The notes beneath the pieces were generated by a model. It searched no databases. It saw only the letters and a program-made list of their open reading frames with translations, and was not told the origin of the DNA. From NCBI GenBank assembly GCA_947482825.1, contig CANKMT010000053.1, positions 1 to 37,338 on the forward strand: 37,338 nucleotides of DNA. The letters run 5' to 3'. This stretch comes from Betaproteobacteria bacterium. GTDB lineage: Bacteria > Pseudomonadota > Gammaproteobacteria > Burkholderiales > SG8-39. This document shows positions 1 through 8,807 of the stretch, piece after piece (the first letter of the stretch is position 1; every line of letters starts with the position of its first letter). The position numbers and the translations under genes are program-made.

Positions 1-207
1 CCGGGGACCGCGCCATTGCTCGCCACGACCGGCGACCCGGCGCTTTGCACTCTCTGGACGCTATGCGGGATGCCGGCAATCAGTCTGCCGCTGATGAGCG
101 GCACGAACGGTCTTCCGCTGGGAGTCCAGCTTGTCGGCCGGCGCGACGACGACGCGCGTTTGCTGCGCACGGCGCGCTGGCTTGTTTCACGGGCCCAGGT
201 GGGCTGA
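1..207 (+). CDS. Amidase, C-terminal fragment (5' end outside window)
   Basis: The reading frame is open from base 1 and ends with TGA at 205-207, giving about 68 residues. They match the C-terminal part of amidase-signature enzymes, which hydrolyse amides through a Ser-cisSer-Lys triad located upstream and outside this window. Visible family features are the TGDPA..TLWTLCGMPA.SLP run, then GLPLGVQLVGRR and DDARLL, the usual ending of GatA-like amidases. The substrate cannot be told from this end. A small membrane-protein gene follows after 25 bases on the same strand, so the two may be co-transcribed. Confidence 0.85.
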   Translation, partial: PGTAPLLATTGDPALCTLWTLCGMPAISLPLMSGTNGLPLGVQLVGRRDDDARLLRTARWLVSRAQVG

Positions 208-232
208 AGAGCTATCAGAGGAGAATCAGAAC

Positions 233-400
233 ATGGGAATCAAGATTTTCGCCGCCATCGTGGCCATCGCGCTCATGATCGCCTTTCTGACCCCGGTGGT
301 CTTCAAGCTAAAGGACGTCGCGCTGGGTTGCATCATCCTGATCGGCATCGCGATGATGCTCATCGATCTCTGGCAGTCTCTGCAAGCGAAAGAGGAATAA
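233..400 (+). CDS. Small two-helix membrane protein, 55 aa
   Basis: ATG at 233 is preceded by a good ribosome-binding site (AGAGGAG, 9-14 bases upstream). An in-frame start at 131 would overlap the amidase gene and has no such support. The 55 residues form two hydrophobic helices, about residues 5-24 and 29-48, joined by a short KLKD turn and ending in a charged LQAKEE tail. I do not recognise a named family. It resembles small hypothetical inner-membrane proteins of Burkholderiales. Its position 25 bases after the amidase stop suggests an operon. Confidence 0.65.
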   Translation: MGIKIFAAIVAIALMIAFLTPVVFKLKDVALGCIILIGIAMMLIDLWQSLQAKEE

Positions 401-1076
401 GCGTCCGGCCGCGCCCTCGAGCCACAGCAAGGCTGTGCGTGCGCACTGCGACAATCGCCTTCGCCTGGTTGAAGTCGTCCGTATAGCCCGCGCCAAACAG
501 GCAGCAGGCGAGCAGGTTCGTGATCGGCGGCGGCAGCGGCTCCCTGCCCGCCAGCGCATCGCCGATCCAGCGCGCGGTGCTCTTCGCGTCTGCATGGCCC
601 GGCAGCCGCGCTGTCGCCGTGATCGAGGAGCACGCGCCCGATGCACGCGGACTGCGCGTCGTCATCGGTCGGCAGGAGCTTGAGCCCGAGGCCATCGAAA
701 GGGTCGATCAGGCTCGCCACGGCGTGCGCGCAGTTCTCGAACCCGAGGCGGCTGCGCAACGCGATCAGCTGCATCAGCGCGGGCGCGACGAGCGCGGTCG
801 GGACATAGGCGATGCGCCCTTCGGCGAGTTCGGCCTGCGCGTCCTTGAGCGTGGCGCAGGCGAGCACGCCGAGCTCGCGGAAGATCGATACGCTGCCGAT
901 GCGGCCGTGTCCCTCGAGCGGGCCGTGGACGACGACCGGCACGCCGAAATGGTTGGCGAGCAGCGCATCTCAGGCATGCCCCCATCGAGCAGCTCCGAGA
1001 AGAGGTCGAACGCCTCGGCCTCGGTCATCGGTTCATTGCTGTGTCCGGCGATGCGTTTAAGCAGTGGAGCGATCAT
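360..1076 (-). pseudogene. Degraded TrpD2/YbiB-type glycosyltransferase-fold gene
   Basis: Three pieces in different minus-strand frames together resemble YbiB/TrpD2, a DNA-binding relative of anthranilate phosphoribosyltransferase (normally about 320-340 aa). Piece 1 (1076 to about 978) is the N-terminal start, with MTEAEAFDLFSELLDGGMPE. Piece 2 (about 970-615, another frame) continues with LLANHFGVPVVVHGPLEGHGRIGS and runs to RVLLDHGDSAA. Piece 3 (about 610-360) has DAKSTARWIGDALAG and FNQAKAIVAVRTHSLA. At the first junction (about 975) roughly 70 residues of the N-terminal domain are missing, and the frame shifts. At the second (about 605-615) several tens of residues are missing, again with a shift. 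Both deletions break the frame, so no full product can be made. The 3' end also overlaps the small membrane gene on the other strand. The family assignment rests on motif memory. Confidence 0.7.
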
Positions 1077-1267
1077 CCTTGGCTTTCGGTTTCGTCAGGC
1101 TTGACTTGCGTCCCTGCATCACCGGCAGCAACCGCCGTGCCAGCCCGCGCTCATAGTGGGCGCGGCCGTTCGAACTCGCGGGTGTCGCTTGCGAAGGTGC
1201 ACACGAAGCGCGCAGCGCACCACCGCGGCGCGCTATGCTGCGCCGCAGTAAAACCCGATGGATAGTC
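1077..1267. other. Intergenic stretch, no feature recognised
   Basis: This 190-base stretch lies between the YbiB-type pseudogene and the HD-domain gene, both on the minus strand. Open frames cross it on both strands, as expected at this GC content, but none has a recognisable product. It could hold remains of the pseudogene's former promoter or of a lost neighbour. I see no convincing terminator or RNA. Confidence 0.4.
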
Positions 1268-2215
1268 TTATGCTGCGCGCCGGACGGGCGCAGAGAGCGA
1301 ATAGCACAGGCGCCGCAGCCGGTTGAAGTCCGCCGTTTCCAGCAACTCGCGCAGGTGGCTGAAATTGCCTTCGATCGCCGAGGTGTACAGGTTCGGGCCG
1401 TCGAAATGCGCCGCCGCGAAATCGTCGACGCCGTCGAGTTTTTCGCGGATGCGCGTGCGGGCAACGTATTCGTAGAAGCCCGGTGTCTTGATGATGAGGT
1501 CCTGCGGCGAGGAATAGCGGACGACCTCGCGCCCATCGGGCATTGTTTCCCGCGCCACGCGGCCGTAGACGAACTCCTGGTAAAGGAAGTCGCGGCATTT
1601 TTCCAGGTAGAGGCGATCCGACATCTGGCCGATCAGGTCCGCGGTGCCGACCATGCAGCCGATCAGGCGGTCCTTGGGGTCGCGCACATCGATGTCCTCG
1701 ACGTTCAGTTCGTAGCCGGTGTAGTGGACGATCCGCGAACCGGTCACCGCCTCGTCGCCGAAGCCGATCTTGGGCAGGTAGTTGAAGAGGAAATCCGAGC
1801 TGCGCGAGACGTGGATCTTGGTGAAGATCGCGCCGTTTTCCACGTCGGCTTCGGACGCGCGCTTGAGGTAGCCGATGTCGTGCAGCAGAGCGATGACCAC
1901 GCCGAGCGCTGCGCGCCGTGGCCCGACCCTGTCCTGTGGCGCACAGATGCGGTCGTGTCCGTCGATGAGCCGCGCCATGGCGAGCGTCATGTCGAGCGTA
2001 TGGCGGATATCGTGATAAAGCGTGTCGCAGGCGAGATAGCCGGGGAAGCGCCCCTCGAAGAGGGCGTGCACATCGTCGAAGGTGCGCGCCACTTGCGTGA
2101 AGTTTTCGCCGGGATAGCGATGGGCAAAGATATCCAGAACCGCGTCGCGCACCTGCGGTGCGCTCTCGACATTGACGCGATTGGTAACGTCGTTCTGGTT
2201 AAGCCTGTGCTGCAT
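1268..2215 (-). CDS. HD-domain metal-dependent phosphohydrolase
   Basis: The protein has 315 residues. An HD-superfamily signature is visible: a first metal-binding His in YHDIRHTL (about residue 67), the paired HD in ALLHDIGYLKR (about residue 112), and a later conserved IVHYTGYE segment. These proteins use divalent metals to hydrolyse phosphoesters, often nucleotides or cyclic nucleotides. There is no GYP motif, so cyclic-di-GMP hydrolysis is not indicated. No signal peptide or membrane helix is seen, so it is probably cytosolic. It lies downstream of rnpB on the same strand. About 120 AT-richer bases separate them and probably hold its promoter. The substrate is unknown. Confidence 0.75.
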   Translation of the reverse strand: MQHRLNQNDVTNRVNVESAPQVRDAVLDIFAHRYPGENFTQVARTFDDVHALFEGRFPGYLACDTLYHDIRHTLDMTLAMARLIDGHDRICAPQDRVGPRRAALGVVIALLHDIGYLKRASEADVENGAIFTKIHVSRSSDFLFNYLPKIGFGDEAVTGSRIVHYTGYELNVEDIDVRDPKDRLIGCMVGTADLIGQMSDRLYLEKCRDFLYQEFVYGRVARETMPDGREVVRYSSPQDLIIKTPGFYEYVARTRIREKLDGVDDFAAAHFDGPNLYTSAIEGNFSHLRELLETADFNRLRRLCYSLSAPVRRAA

Positions 2216-2333
2216 CGGCGGCGGGCGGCCCGGGGGTCGCCATGGGGAAGGGTGTCTAAAATTATGTGTCCGCCCAAGACCCTATGCAAGCGGACATTTA
2301 TCTATTTGTCCCGTTTTCAGGGTAAAGAACGGT

Positions 2334-2679
2334 AAAAAGGAGCCGGCCGATAAGCCGGGTTCTGTCGAAACCGGGCCGGTAAAGGCCCGATGCCGTGACA
2401 GCCATTCCTCTGGGCCGTGAATTACTTCACGGCTCAAGCCACCTACCCGCAAGCTTGGCCGAGCCGGCCTCAAGCGCTTGCCTATTTGGTGTTGCTCCGG
2501 ATGGAGGTTGCCGCGTTTCACCCCGCCACAACTTGCGTCATGACGGACTCGTCTCTGTGGCCCTGTTCGTCGCCTCACGGCGCCCGGCCGTTAGCCGGCA
2601 TCCCGCTCTGCGGAGCCCGGACTTTCCTCCAGGCCCCGGGGTTGCCCCCGGAACCCAGCGGCTGCCTGGCCGACTCCCG
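2334..2679 (-). ncRNA. rnpB: RNase P RNA, bacterial class A
   Basis: This is the catalytic RNA that matures tRNA 5' ends. Read on the minus strand it carries the universal 5' core GAGGAAAGTCCGGGC (plus 2615-2630) and the 3' core ACAGAACCCGGCTTATCGG (about 2348-2366). The two ends form helix P1: the 5' arm at 2668-2677 and the 3' arm at 2339-2348 pair over ten positions including one G-U pair, and five T's follow the 3' arm, as in an intrinsic terminator. The length, about 340 nt, fits. A good -10 box, TAGAAT, sits at 2686-2691, so transcription should start near 2679. No strong -35 is seen. The -10 overlaps the stop codon of the upstream luciferase-like gene. Confidence 0.95.
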
Positions 2680-2688
2680 GGGCGGATT

Positions 2689-3702
2689 CTACTCCCCCGC
2701 CTGCTTTTCGATCCCGAAGGCGTCGGCGAGTCTTTCGTAGGACTCGAGCCGCGATGCGTAGTCGCCGGTGATCGTCAGGACCATGAGTTCGTCGGCGCAG
2801 TAGCGCTCGGCCAGTTGCACGAGTTCGTCATGGCATTTCCGCGGCCCTCCGATGACCGCCCTTGGGCGCTGGCTGTCGATATAAGCCTGTTCCTGCGGAG
2901 TGAAGCGATGTCTTTCGGCTTCGGCAAGCGTGGGCACCGGGGAGTCGATGCCCTGCGCCATGTGCAGGCGCCGCAGGTCGATGGCGCGCGCGAGGCGCTC
3001 GGCTTCGTCGTCTGTCTTTGCGCAAATGACGAATACGCAGGTGATCGTATGCGGTTTCTTCTCGCGAATAGATGGCTGGAATCGCTCGCGGTAGGCGCGC
3101 ATGACCGCGTCGCCGCCGTGCGCGTTGATGAAATGCGCGAACGCAAACCGCAGGCCGAGTTGCGCGGAGAGCAACCCGCTGTAGTCCGAAGAGCCGAGCA
3201 GCCACACTTCGGGGGCAGTCGGCACTTCGGGCATTGCACGCACCGTCTTGTACGGGTGGTCGTCGGGAAGCGTGCCGTCGAGATGGCCAACCAGCTCCCA
3301 GACCTGCTCGGGAAAGCGATCCGCGTCCGGAAACTTTCCCCCGCCGACGGCCTGCGCGGTGCGACCGTCGCCGCCGGGTGCGCGGCCTATGCCCAGGTCT
3401 ATCCGTCCGGGGTAAAGGGCTTCCAGCATCCGGAAAATCTCCGCGACCTTGAACGCGCTGTAGTAGGGCAGCAGCACGCCTCCAGTGCCGATGCGCATCG
3501 TCGAAGTCTCCGCGCCCATGCGCGCGAGAAGGATCTCAGGGCAAGGGTCGGCGAGGGCGCCGATCGCGTGGTGCTCGGCCAGCCAGTAGCGCGAGTACCC
3601 CAGCTTCTCGGCCGTGCGCGCGAGCTTCAGCGTCTCCTCGATCGCTTCCTTCGGCGTGTGGCCGCTGATGATCGGAGATTGGTCGAGCACTGAGAGCCGC
3701 AT
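2689..3702 (-). CDS. Luciferase-like (LLM) flavin-dependent monooxygenase, YhbW/MsnO8-like
   Basis: The protein has 337 residues and is of the bacterial luciferase fold. It starts MRLSVLDQSPI, followed by the family segments YWLAEHH (about residue 40), RIGTGGVLLPYYSAFKVAE and RIDLGIGRAPGGD. This is typical of the single-subunit LLM group whose members usually use FMN. It is unlike the LLM protein at 12043, which has the F420-type N-terminus, so this copy is less likely to use F420. The substrate is unknown. It starts 7 bases after the MFS gene on the same strand, so the two are probably one transcript. Its TAG stop lies inside the rnpB -10 box. Confidence 0.85.
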   Translation of the reverse strand: MRLSVLDQSPIISGHTPKEAIEETLKLARTAEKLGYSRYWLAEHHAIGALADPCPEILLARMGAETSTMRIGTGGVLLPYYSAFKVAEIFRMLEALYPGRIDLGIGRAPGGDGRTAQAVGGGKFPDADRFPEQVWELVGHLDGTLPDDHPYKTVRAMPEVPTAPEVWLLGSSDYSGLLSAQLGLRFAFAHFINAHGGDAVMRAYRERFQPSIREKKPHTITCVFVICAKTDDEAERLARAIDLRRLHMAQGIDSPVPTLAEAERHRFTPQEQAYIDSQRPRAVIGGPRKCHDELVQLAERYCADELMVLTITGDYASRLESYERLADAFGIEKQAGE

Positions 3703-3709
3703 GGGTTCA

Positions 3710-4858
3710 TCACTCCTGCTTGGGTTGGGCGAACGCCCATGGCTGGATCAGGGCGAGCATGATGCTCCAGCAAAGGGCGAAGGCGCCGAGCGCGTAGAAA
3801 CTGTGCACGAGCCCGATAGTGTCCGACAAATAGCCCATGACGATAGGCGTGGTGAGGTGCGAAAGTCCCCATCCGAGGCCGCCAAGCGCGAGCGCCGAAC
3901 CGCGCTCGGCGCTGCTTGCGTATTCGCTCATGGTGATCTGGAAATAAAGGGTCATGACGCCGGAACTCATTCCCACGACGAACAATAGAAAGCCGATCGC
4001 GACGGGATGGTTGATCGCGGGCACCAATCCGAACGAAATGGACACCAGCGCCCCGGCGAGGACAGGCGATCGGTTGGGCCCGGTCTTTACGAACCGGGCG
4101 GCGACCAGGCCTGCGGCGATCGAACCGACCGCGCGCAGGGCGATCAGGACGCCCGAGGTTTCGGATCCATAGCCGAAATCCTGGAACAGAAGGGGATAAA
4201 ACGACATCGCAAGCGAAAACGGCACGGCGGAAACGTAGGCGCAAAGCACCGCGTAACGGATGACGCGCCTTTTAAGCAACGGCACGTAGTTGGCGAACAC
4301 GCTGCGTCCCGGCTCGACCGGCTTTCTTGGTGCTTGGGCGGTTGGCCAACCACATGCAAAAGCGACGATTCCCATGGCGGCCATCATGACGAATGTAGGC
4401 ACAAATCCGCCGACAGCGAGGATGAATCCGGCCGTTACGGTTCCCGCGATCTGCCCAATATTCGTAATCGCATTGAGGCGCCCAAGCTGCTTGCCGCGGC
4501 CACCCGGCAACTCGCTTGCCAGTGCCCAGGTGGCCGGCCAGAACGCAGCCCGGGAGAGAATCATCAGCAGCTGCGCCGCGAACAGCACCCAGAAGCTGCG
4601 CGCAAAAATGAAGACCACGGCGCCTGCCGTAAGCAGCGCACAGGTCGACAGCATGATCTTGCGGCCGCCGATGCGATCGGTATAGGCGCCGCCGATCAGG
4701 TTGAAGGCCACCTGCGCGAACACGGGTAGCGAAAACAAGGCGCCGATTTCGAGGCCCGAAAGGCCCAGCGAGTAGGCGTAGAGCGGCACCACGACCGAGG
4801 TCATTCCCAGGCCGTAGTTCCAGGTGAGCGAAGCAAGAAAGATCGGAAGGGCGGACAC
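3710..4858 (-). CDS. MFS transporter, 382 aa
   Basis: This is a twelve-helix major facilitator superfamily protein of the inner membrane. The loop 2-3 motif is seen as GGAYTDRIGGRKIM (about residues 57-70), and hydrophobic segments repeat along the whole length. The start is GTG at 4858, giving MSALPIFLASLTWNYG. The sequence fits drug or metabolite exporters of the YfcJ/AraJ-like kind, but the substrate cannot be inferred. It is co-directional with the LLM gene 7 bases downstream, and the pair may handle one compound. The DUF1223 gene on the other strand diverges from it. Confidence 0.85.
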   Translation of the reverse strand: MSALPIFLASLTWNYGLGMTSVVVPLYAYSLGLSGLEIGALFSLPVFAQVAFNLIGGAYTDRIGGRKIMLSTCALLTAGAVVFIFARSFWVLFAAQLLMILSRAAFWPATWALASELPGGRGKQLGRLNAITNIGQIAGTVTAGFILAVGGFVPTFVMMAAMGIVAFACGWPTAQAPRKPVEPGRSVFANYVPLLKRRVIRYAVLCAYVSAVPFSLAMSFYPLLFQDFGYGSETSGVLIALRAVGSIAAGLVAARFVKTGPNRSPVLAGALVSISFGLVPAINHPVAIGFLLFVVGMSSGVMTLYFQITMSEYASSAERGSALALGGLGWGLSHLTTPIVMGYLSDTIGLVHSFYALGAFALCWSIMLALIQPWAFAQPKQE

Positions 4859-4954
4859 GGGAGGCCGTCATTGTAAGTCGCGGCGTAAGGATTTTGACCG
4901 CGTACGCGACCAAGCGTACAACTCTGCGAAATGCAGAACGCCCTGGAGCGAACC

Positions 4955-5740
4955 ATGCACTTCACCCGGATCATCGCCGCCACGCTCTGCACGTCGATCG
5001 TGTCGTTTCCCGCAATGGCGGGGCAGTGCAGCGCGCAAAGCGGCGCGCGCACCGCCGTGCTGGTGGAGCTCTATACCTCGGAGGGCTGTGACAGCTGCCC
5101 GCCAGCCGACCGGTGGCTTTCTTCGCTTCAATCCCAGGGCTATACCCCGGACAAGGTCGTGCCGCTCGCCTTGCACGTGGACTACCGGGACTACATCGGT
5201 TGGAAGGACCCGTATGCCAAGCGCGAGTTCGCCACCCGGCAAAGACGGCTGGCCGAACTGAGGCGCGCGAAGATCATCTATACGCCGCAGGTCGTGCTCC
5301 AGGGACAGGATTTCCGGCGCTGGGGGACGAGCGATTTCGGGACGGCGGTCGAGAAGATGAACCGCCAGCCGCCCGGGGCGAAGATTGGCCTCACGCTGGA
5401 CGCAATGGGCCGGACCAGCGTCGAAGTGACCTTAAGCGCAGAACTTCTTTCCGCTGCAGAGCGCAAAGACGCCGCGATCTACCTTGCCGCTTTCGAAAAC
5501 AAGCTCACCAGCCAGGTATCGGCCGGCGAGAACCGCGGTAAGACCCTGCCGCACGACTACGTGGTGCGCGAATGGGTCGGGCCGATCGAGTTCGGTGCCG
5601 ACTTGAAGGCGAAGGTGAAGCGCACCTTACCCCTGTTGCCCAATGCGAACCCCAGGCAGTCCGGCGTCGCGGCCTTCGTCCAGAATCGCTCGACGGGCGA
5701 CGTTCTTCAGGCGCTGATGCTGCCGGCCTGCGCGGGCTAG
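4955..5740 (+). CDS. DUF1223 protein, secreted thioredoxin-like fold
   Basis: A start at ATG 4955 gives 261 residues with a signal peptide (MHFTRIIAATLCTSIVSFPAMAG, cleavage near AMAG-QC). An upstream ATG at 4931 would put a charged stretch before the signal, so 4955 is preferred. GGAG at 4945-4948 serves as its ribosome-binding site. The mature protein begins with the DUF1223 hallmark VELYTSEGCDSCPPAD, whose CDSC is a CxxC redox pair, then LALHVDYRDYIGW and YTPQVVLQG. Members are predicted periplasmic thioredoxin-like proteins with no settled function. It is convergent with cofC, 24 bases apart, and is probably not part of the F420 system. Confidence 0.85.
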   Translation: MHFTRIIAATLCTSIVSFPAMAGQCSAQSGARTAVLVELYTSEGCDSCPPADRWLSSLQSQGYTPDKVVPLALHVDYRDYIGWKDPYAKREFATRQRRLAELRRAKIIYTPQVVLQGQDFRRWGTSDFGTAVEKMNRQPPGAKIGLTLDAMGRTSVEVTLSAELLSAAERKDAAIYLAAFENKLTSQVSAGENRGKTLPHDYVVREWVGPIEFGADLKAKVKRTLPLLPNANPRQSGVAAFVQNRSTGDVLQALMLPACAG

Positions 5741-5764
5741 GTTTGCGCAGAACTGCGTGATCGG

Positions 5765-6405
5765 TCAGGCGCGCGGGCCGGCTTCCTCTTCCGTCCTTGC
5801 CCAGCCGCGTCGCCACGCCGCGTAGTCCTCCGGAGTATCAAGATCGAGCGCAAGTGCCGCGCTTCGATGGAAGCGCACCTTGTATCCGGCGCGCGCCGCC
5901 AGGTCGGCGTGGCGGCGGCTGCTGAGCTCGCCGAAAGACAGCAACTTCGCATCCGGCGGCGCGAGGCCGATCAGGTTGGTGCCGGTTTCGCGGCGATCCG
6001 GCACGATCAGGCACCCAGGTGCAGCGGGGATCGCTTCCGCGGCCGCGCGCAGTTCGGCGATGTCCAACAACGCGAGATCGGCCGGGACGACGAGAACCGC
6101 ATCGGCGCCATCGAGGCGCGCGCGCCCGATGCCGAGCGCGATCGCAGCATTCAGGTCGTCTGCGCCTGCGTCCTCCGGCACGAGTTGCACGCCCGCCTGC
6201 GTTGCATATCGCGCGACATCGGGGGCCGAGGTGACGACTATCGTCATCTGCGCTCCGAACGCTTCGGCGCAAATGTCCAATGTTCGCCGGGCGAGGAACT
6301 GGCAAAGCGCCCGGCGCTCCTTCGCGTCCAGCACCGGAGCGAGCCGGCTCTTGCCGAAGGCCGGATTCTTGACCGGTATCAGCGCATGGATGCGCCGGCG
6401 CGCAA

Positions 6406-6409
<4 letters not shown>
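5765..6409 (-). CDS. cofC: Phospholactate/phosphoglycerate-type guanylyltransferase of F420 synthesis
   Basis: CofC/FbiD activates a three-carbon phosphoacid (2-phospholactate, phosphoenolpyruvate or 3-phosphoglycerate, depending on lineage) with GTP, making the side-chain donor for coenzyme F420. I start it at GTG 6409, which overlaps the cofD stop as GTGA and gives 214 residues beginning VIARRRIHALIPVKN. An ATG at 6439 would add ten unlikely residues. Family features are IPVKNPAFGKSRLAP (nucleotide-binding loop), VVTSAPDVA, VPEDAGADDLNAAI, VLVVPADLALL and the RETGTNLIGL segment. It is the last gene of the F420 operon. Which phosphoacid it takes cannot be read safely by eye. Confidence 0.92.
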
Positions 6410-7340
<931 letters not shown>

Positions 7341-7344
<4 letters not shown>

Positions 7345-8117
7345 CGGAACAGGTCTTTCGCTTGCGGGCGCTGCAGTTCGCGCGCGTTGCCGTCACGGCG
7401 GGGCCACGTCACGCCCCGGATCAGCACGACGGGCCGTCCCTCAGCCGCCTGGCCCATGACCACCGACGCTGCCGCAGCCAGTTCGTCGGCCATACCCACT
7501 TCCGTGATGAGGAGGGGGCGCCCTTGGAGGTCCGCCTCGCCGCGCCTGTCATGCAGCCCGGGCAGGCCGGCCACTCCAATGGCCACGCCGACCGTGCCGA
7601 GCCGCCATGCGCGGCCGAGGCTGTCGTTGATGATGACCCCTACGTCGGCGCCGCATCTTGCGGCAAGCGATTTGCGCAGGCCCGCGGCGCTCTCATCCGG
7701 GTTAGAAGGCAGTAGCAGGACGCGTTCGCGACCGGTTGCGTCGAGATCGACATTCGAGCGGTCGATCCCGGCATTCGCGAGGACGAGGCCGCGATTGTCT
7801 TCGACAACGATCACGCCGGGAACTGCGCGCAGCACCGCGCGCGATTCGCGCAGCACGATTTCAACGAGGCGCGGATCTTTGTCGCACTTGGGCGCAAGTT
7901 CGAGGGCGCGTGCCGATGGGACGACGTCTTCCAGCAGGACATAGCGATTTTCCGATTTCGAGACGATCTTTTGAGCCACCGCGATCACATCGCCGTCGCG
8001 CAGCGCGAGGCCGGTTGCGGCTAGCGATGCCTCGACGATTGCGCCGAGGTCATCGCCCGCGCTTACTGCGCCGATACCCTGAAGGGCGATCAGCTCGAGC
8101 CGGGTTGGCGTACCCAA
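7341..8117 (-). CDS. cofE: F420-0:gamma-glutamyl ligase
   Basis: CofE adds glutamates through gamma-linkages to F420-0 with GTP. The 258 residues cover only the ligase domain. The nitroreductase-like C-terminal domain of mycobacterial FbiB, which reduces dehydro-F420-0, is absent. Recognisable segments are DGDVIAVAQKIVSKSE (about residues 42-57), VVEDNRGLVLANAGIDRSNV, LLPSNPDESA, GVIINDSLGRAWRLGTVGVAIG and LLITEVGMADELAAAA. It lies 16 bases after npdG and overlaps cofD by 4 bases. The missing reductase domain means that, if a PEP-derived dehydro form is made, another enzyme must reduce it; a 3-phosphoglycerate or phospholactate route would not need this. Confidence 0.95.
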
Positions 8118-8133
8118 GCGGCCTGCCCGCGGC

Positions 8134-8805
8134 TCAGGCGATTCCGGTGATCGCGAGGCCCGCGTCCGGGATCTTGTAAGTGCGATTGATCCAGATGAGC
8201 AGCGAAGTCATCGCTTCGGCCGCCGCGGAGTTTCCCAGCGGTCCGGCATCGATCCCGCGCAATCCTGCGTCGGAGGCCAGCGCAATGACTGCCTGGCGCG
8301 CCTCTTTGGAGTCGGAGCACACCAGAACGTCGCATGCGATCGTATAGGCAGGATCGCTCAACTTGTGGGCCGACACGTTCTGGAATGCCGACACAACGCG
8401 TACGCCCTCGCCGAGCTCCCGCTGCACCCGCACCACACAGGAGCCTTCGGGCGGCAATTGCACCAGCGAGACCTTGGGCGGCACGAGCGGCACCGTGACG
8501 TCGATGAGGATCTTGCCCTGCAACGCCGGCGCGATGCGGCGCGCCGTATCGAGTTGCGCCGCATAGGGCACCGCGAGCACGACAACCTGCGCCGCCTGAG
8601 CGGCGGCAAGGATTTCGTCGCCTGACACGCTAGCCTTCGGCAGGGCTGCGGCGATTGCCTTCGCGGCCTCCGCGGCCCGGCCCGCGTCGCGGGACCCGAT
8701 GATCACCCGATGGCCTGCGGCCGCCCAGCGCATGGCGAGCCCGCGGCCCTCGGCGCCGGTGCCGCCGATCACGGCTATGGTCTGCGGGTTTGTGGTCGGG
8801 GTCAT
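8134..8805 (-). CDS. npdG: NADPH-dependent F420 reductase
   Basis: NpdG/Fno moves hydride between NADPH and F420 and links the F420 pool to central redox metabolism. The 223 residues open with the Rossmann motif IAVIGGTGAEGRGLAMRWA and an NADP-phosphate contact region, IIGSRDAGRA. Then come VVLAVPYAAQ, ILIDVTVPL, VVSAFQNVSAHKL, VLVCSDSKEA and GIDAGPLGNSAAAE, all standard for the family. It lies 2 bases after fbiC and 16 bases before cofE. Its presence inside the biosynthesis operon indicates that reduced F420H2 is the form used, and that NADPH is the likely electron source. Confidence 0.95.
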   Translation of the reverse strand: MTPTTNPQTIAVIGGTGAEGRGLAMRWAAAGHRVIIGSRDAGRAAEAAKAIAAALPKASVSGDEILAAAQAAQVVVLAVPYAAQLDTARRIAPALQGKILIDVTVPLVPPKVSLVQLPPEGSCVVRVQRELGEGVRVVSAFQNVSAHKLSDPAYTIACDVLVCSDSKEARQAVIALASDAGLRGIDAGPLGNSAAAEAMTSLLIWINRTYKIPDAGLAITGIA

Positions 8806-8807
8806 GT

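Noticed and set aside
2255-2330. AT-richer stretch with two GTCCGC-type motifs and a weak TGTCC/GGACA hairpin, considered as an insertion-sequence end
   Set aside because: No terminal repeat pair, target duplication or transposase is present. It more likely holds the promoter of the HD-domain gene.
2689-3702. LLM protein considered as another F420-dependent enzyme of the F420 system
   Set aside because: It has the FMN-type (YhbW/MsnO8-like) layout, is paired with an MFS gene, lacks the shared operator and is separated from the F420 operon by the DUF1223 gene.
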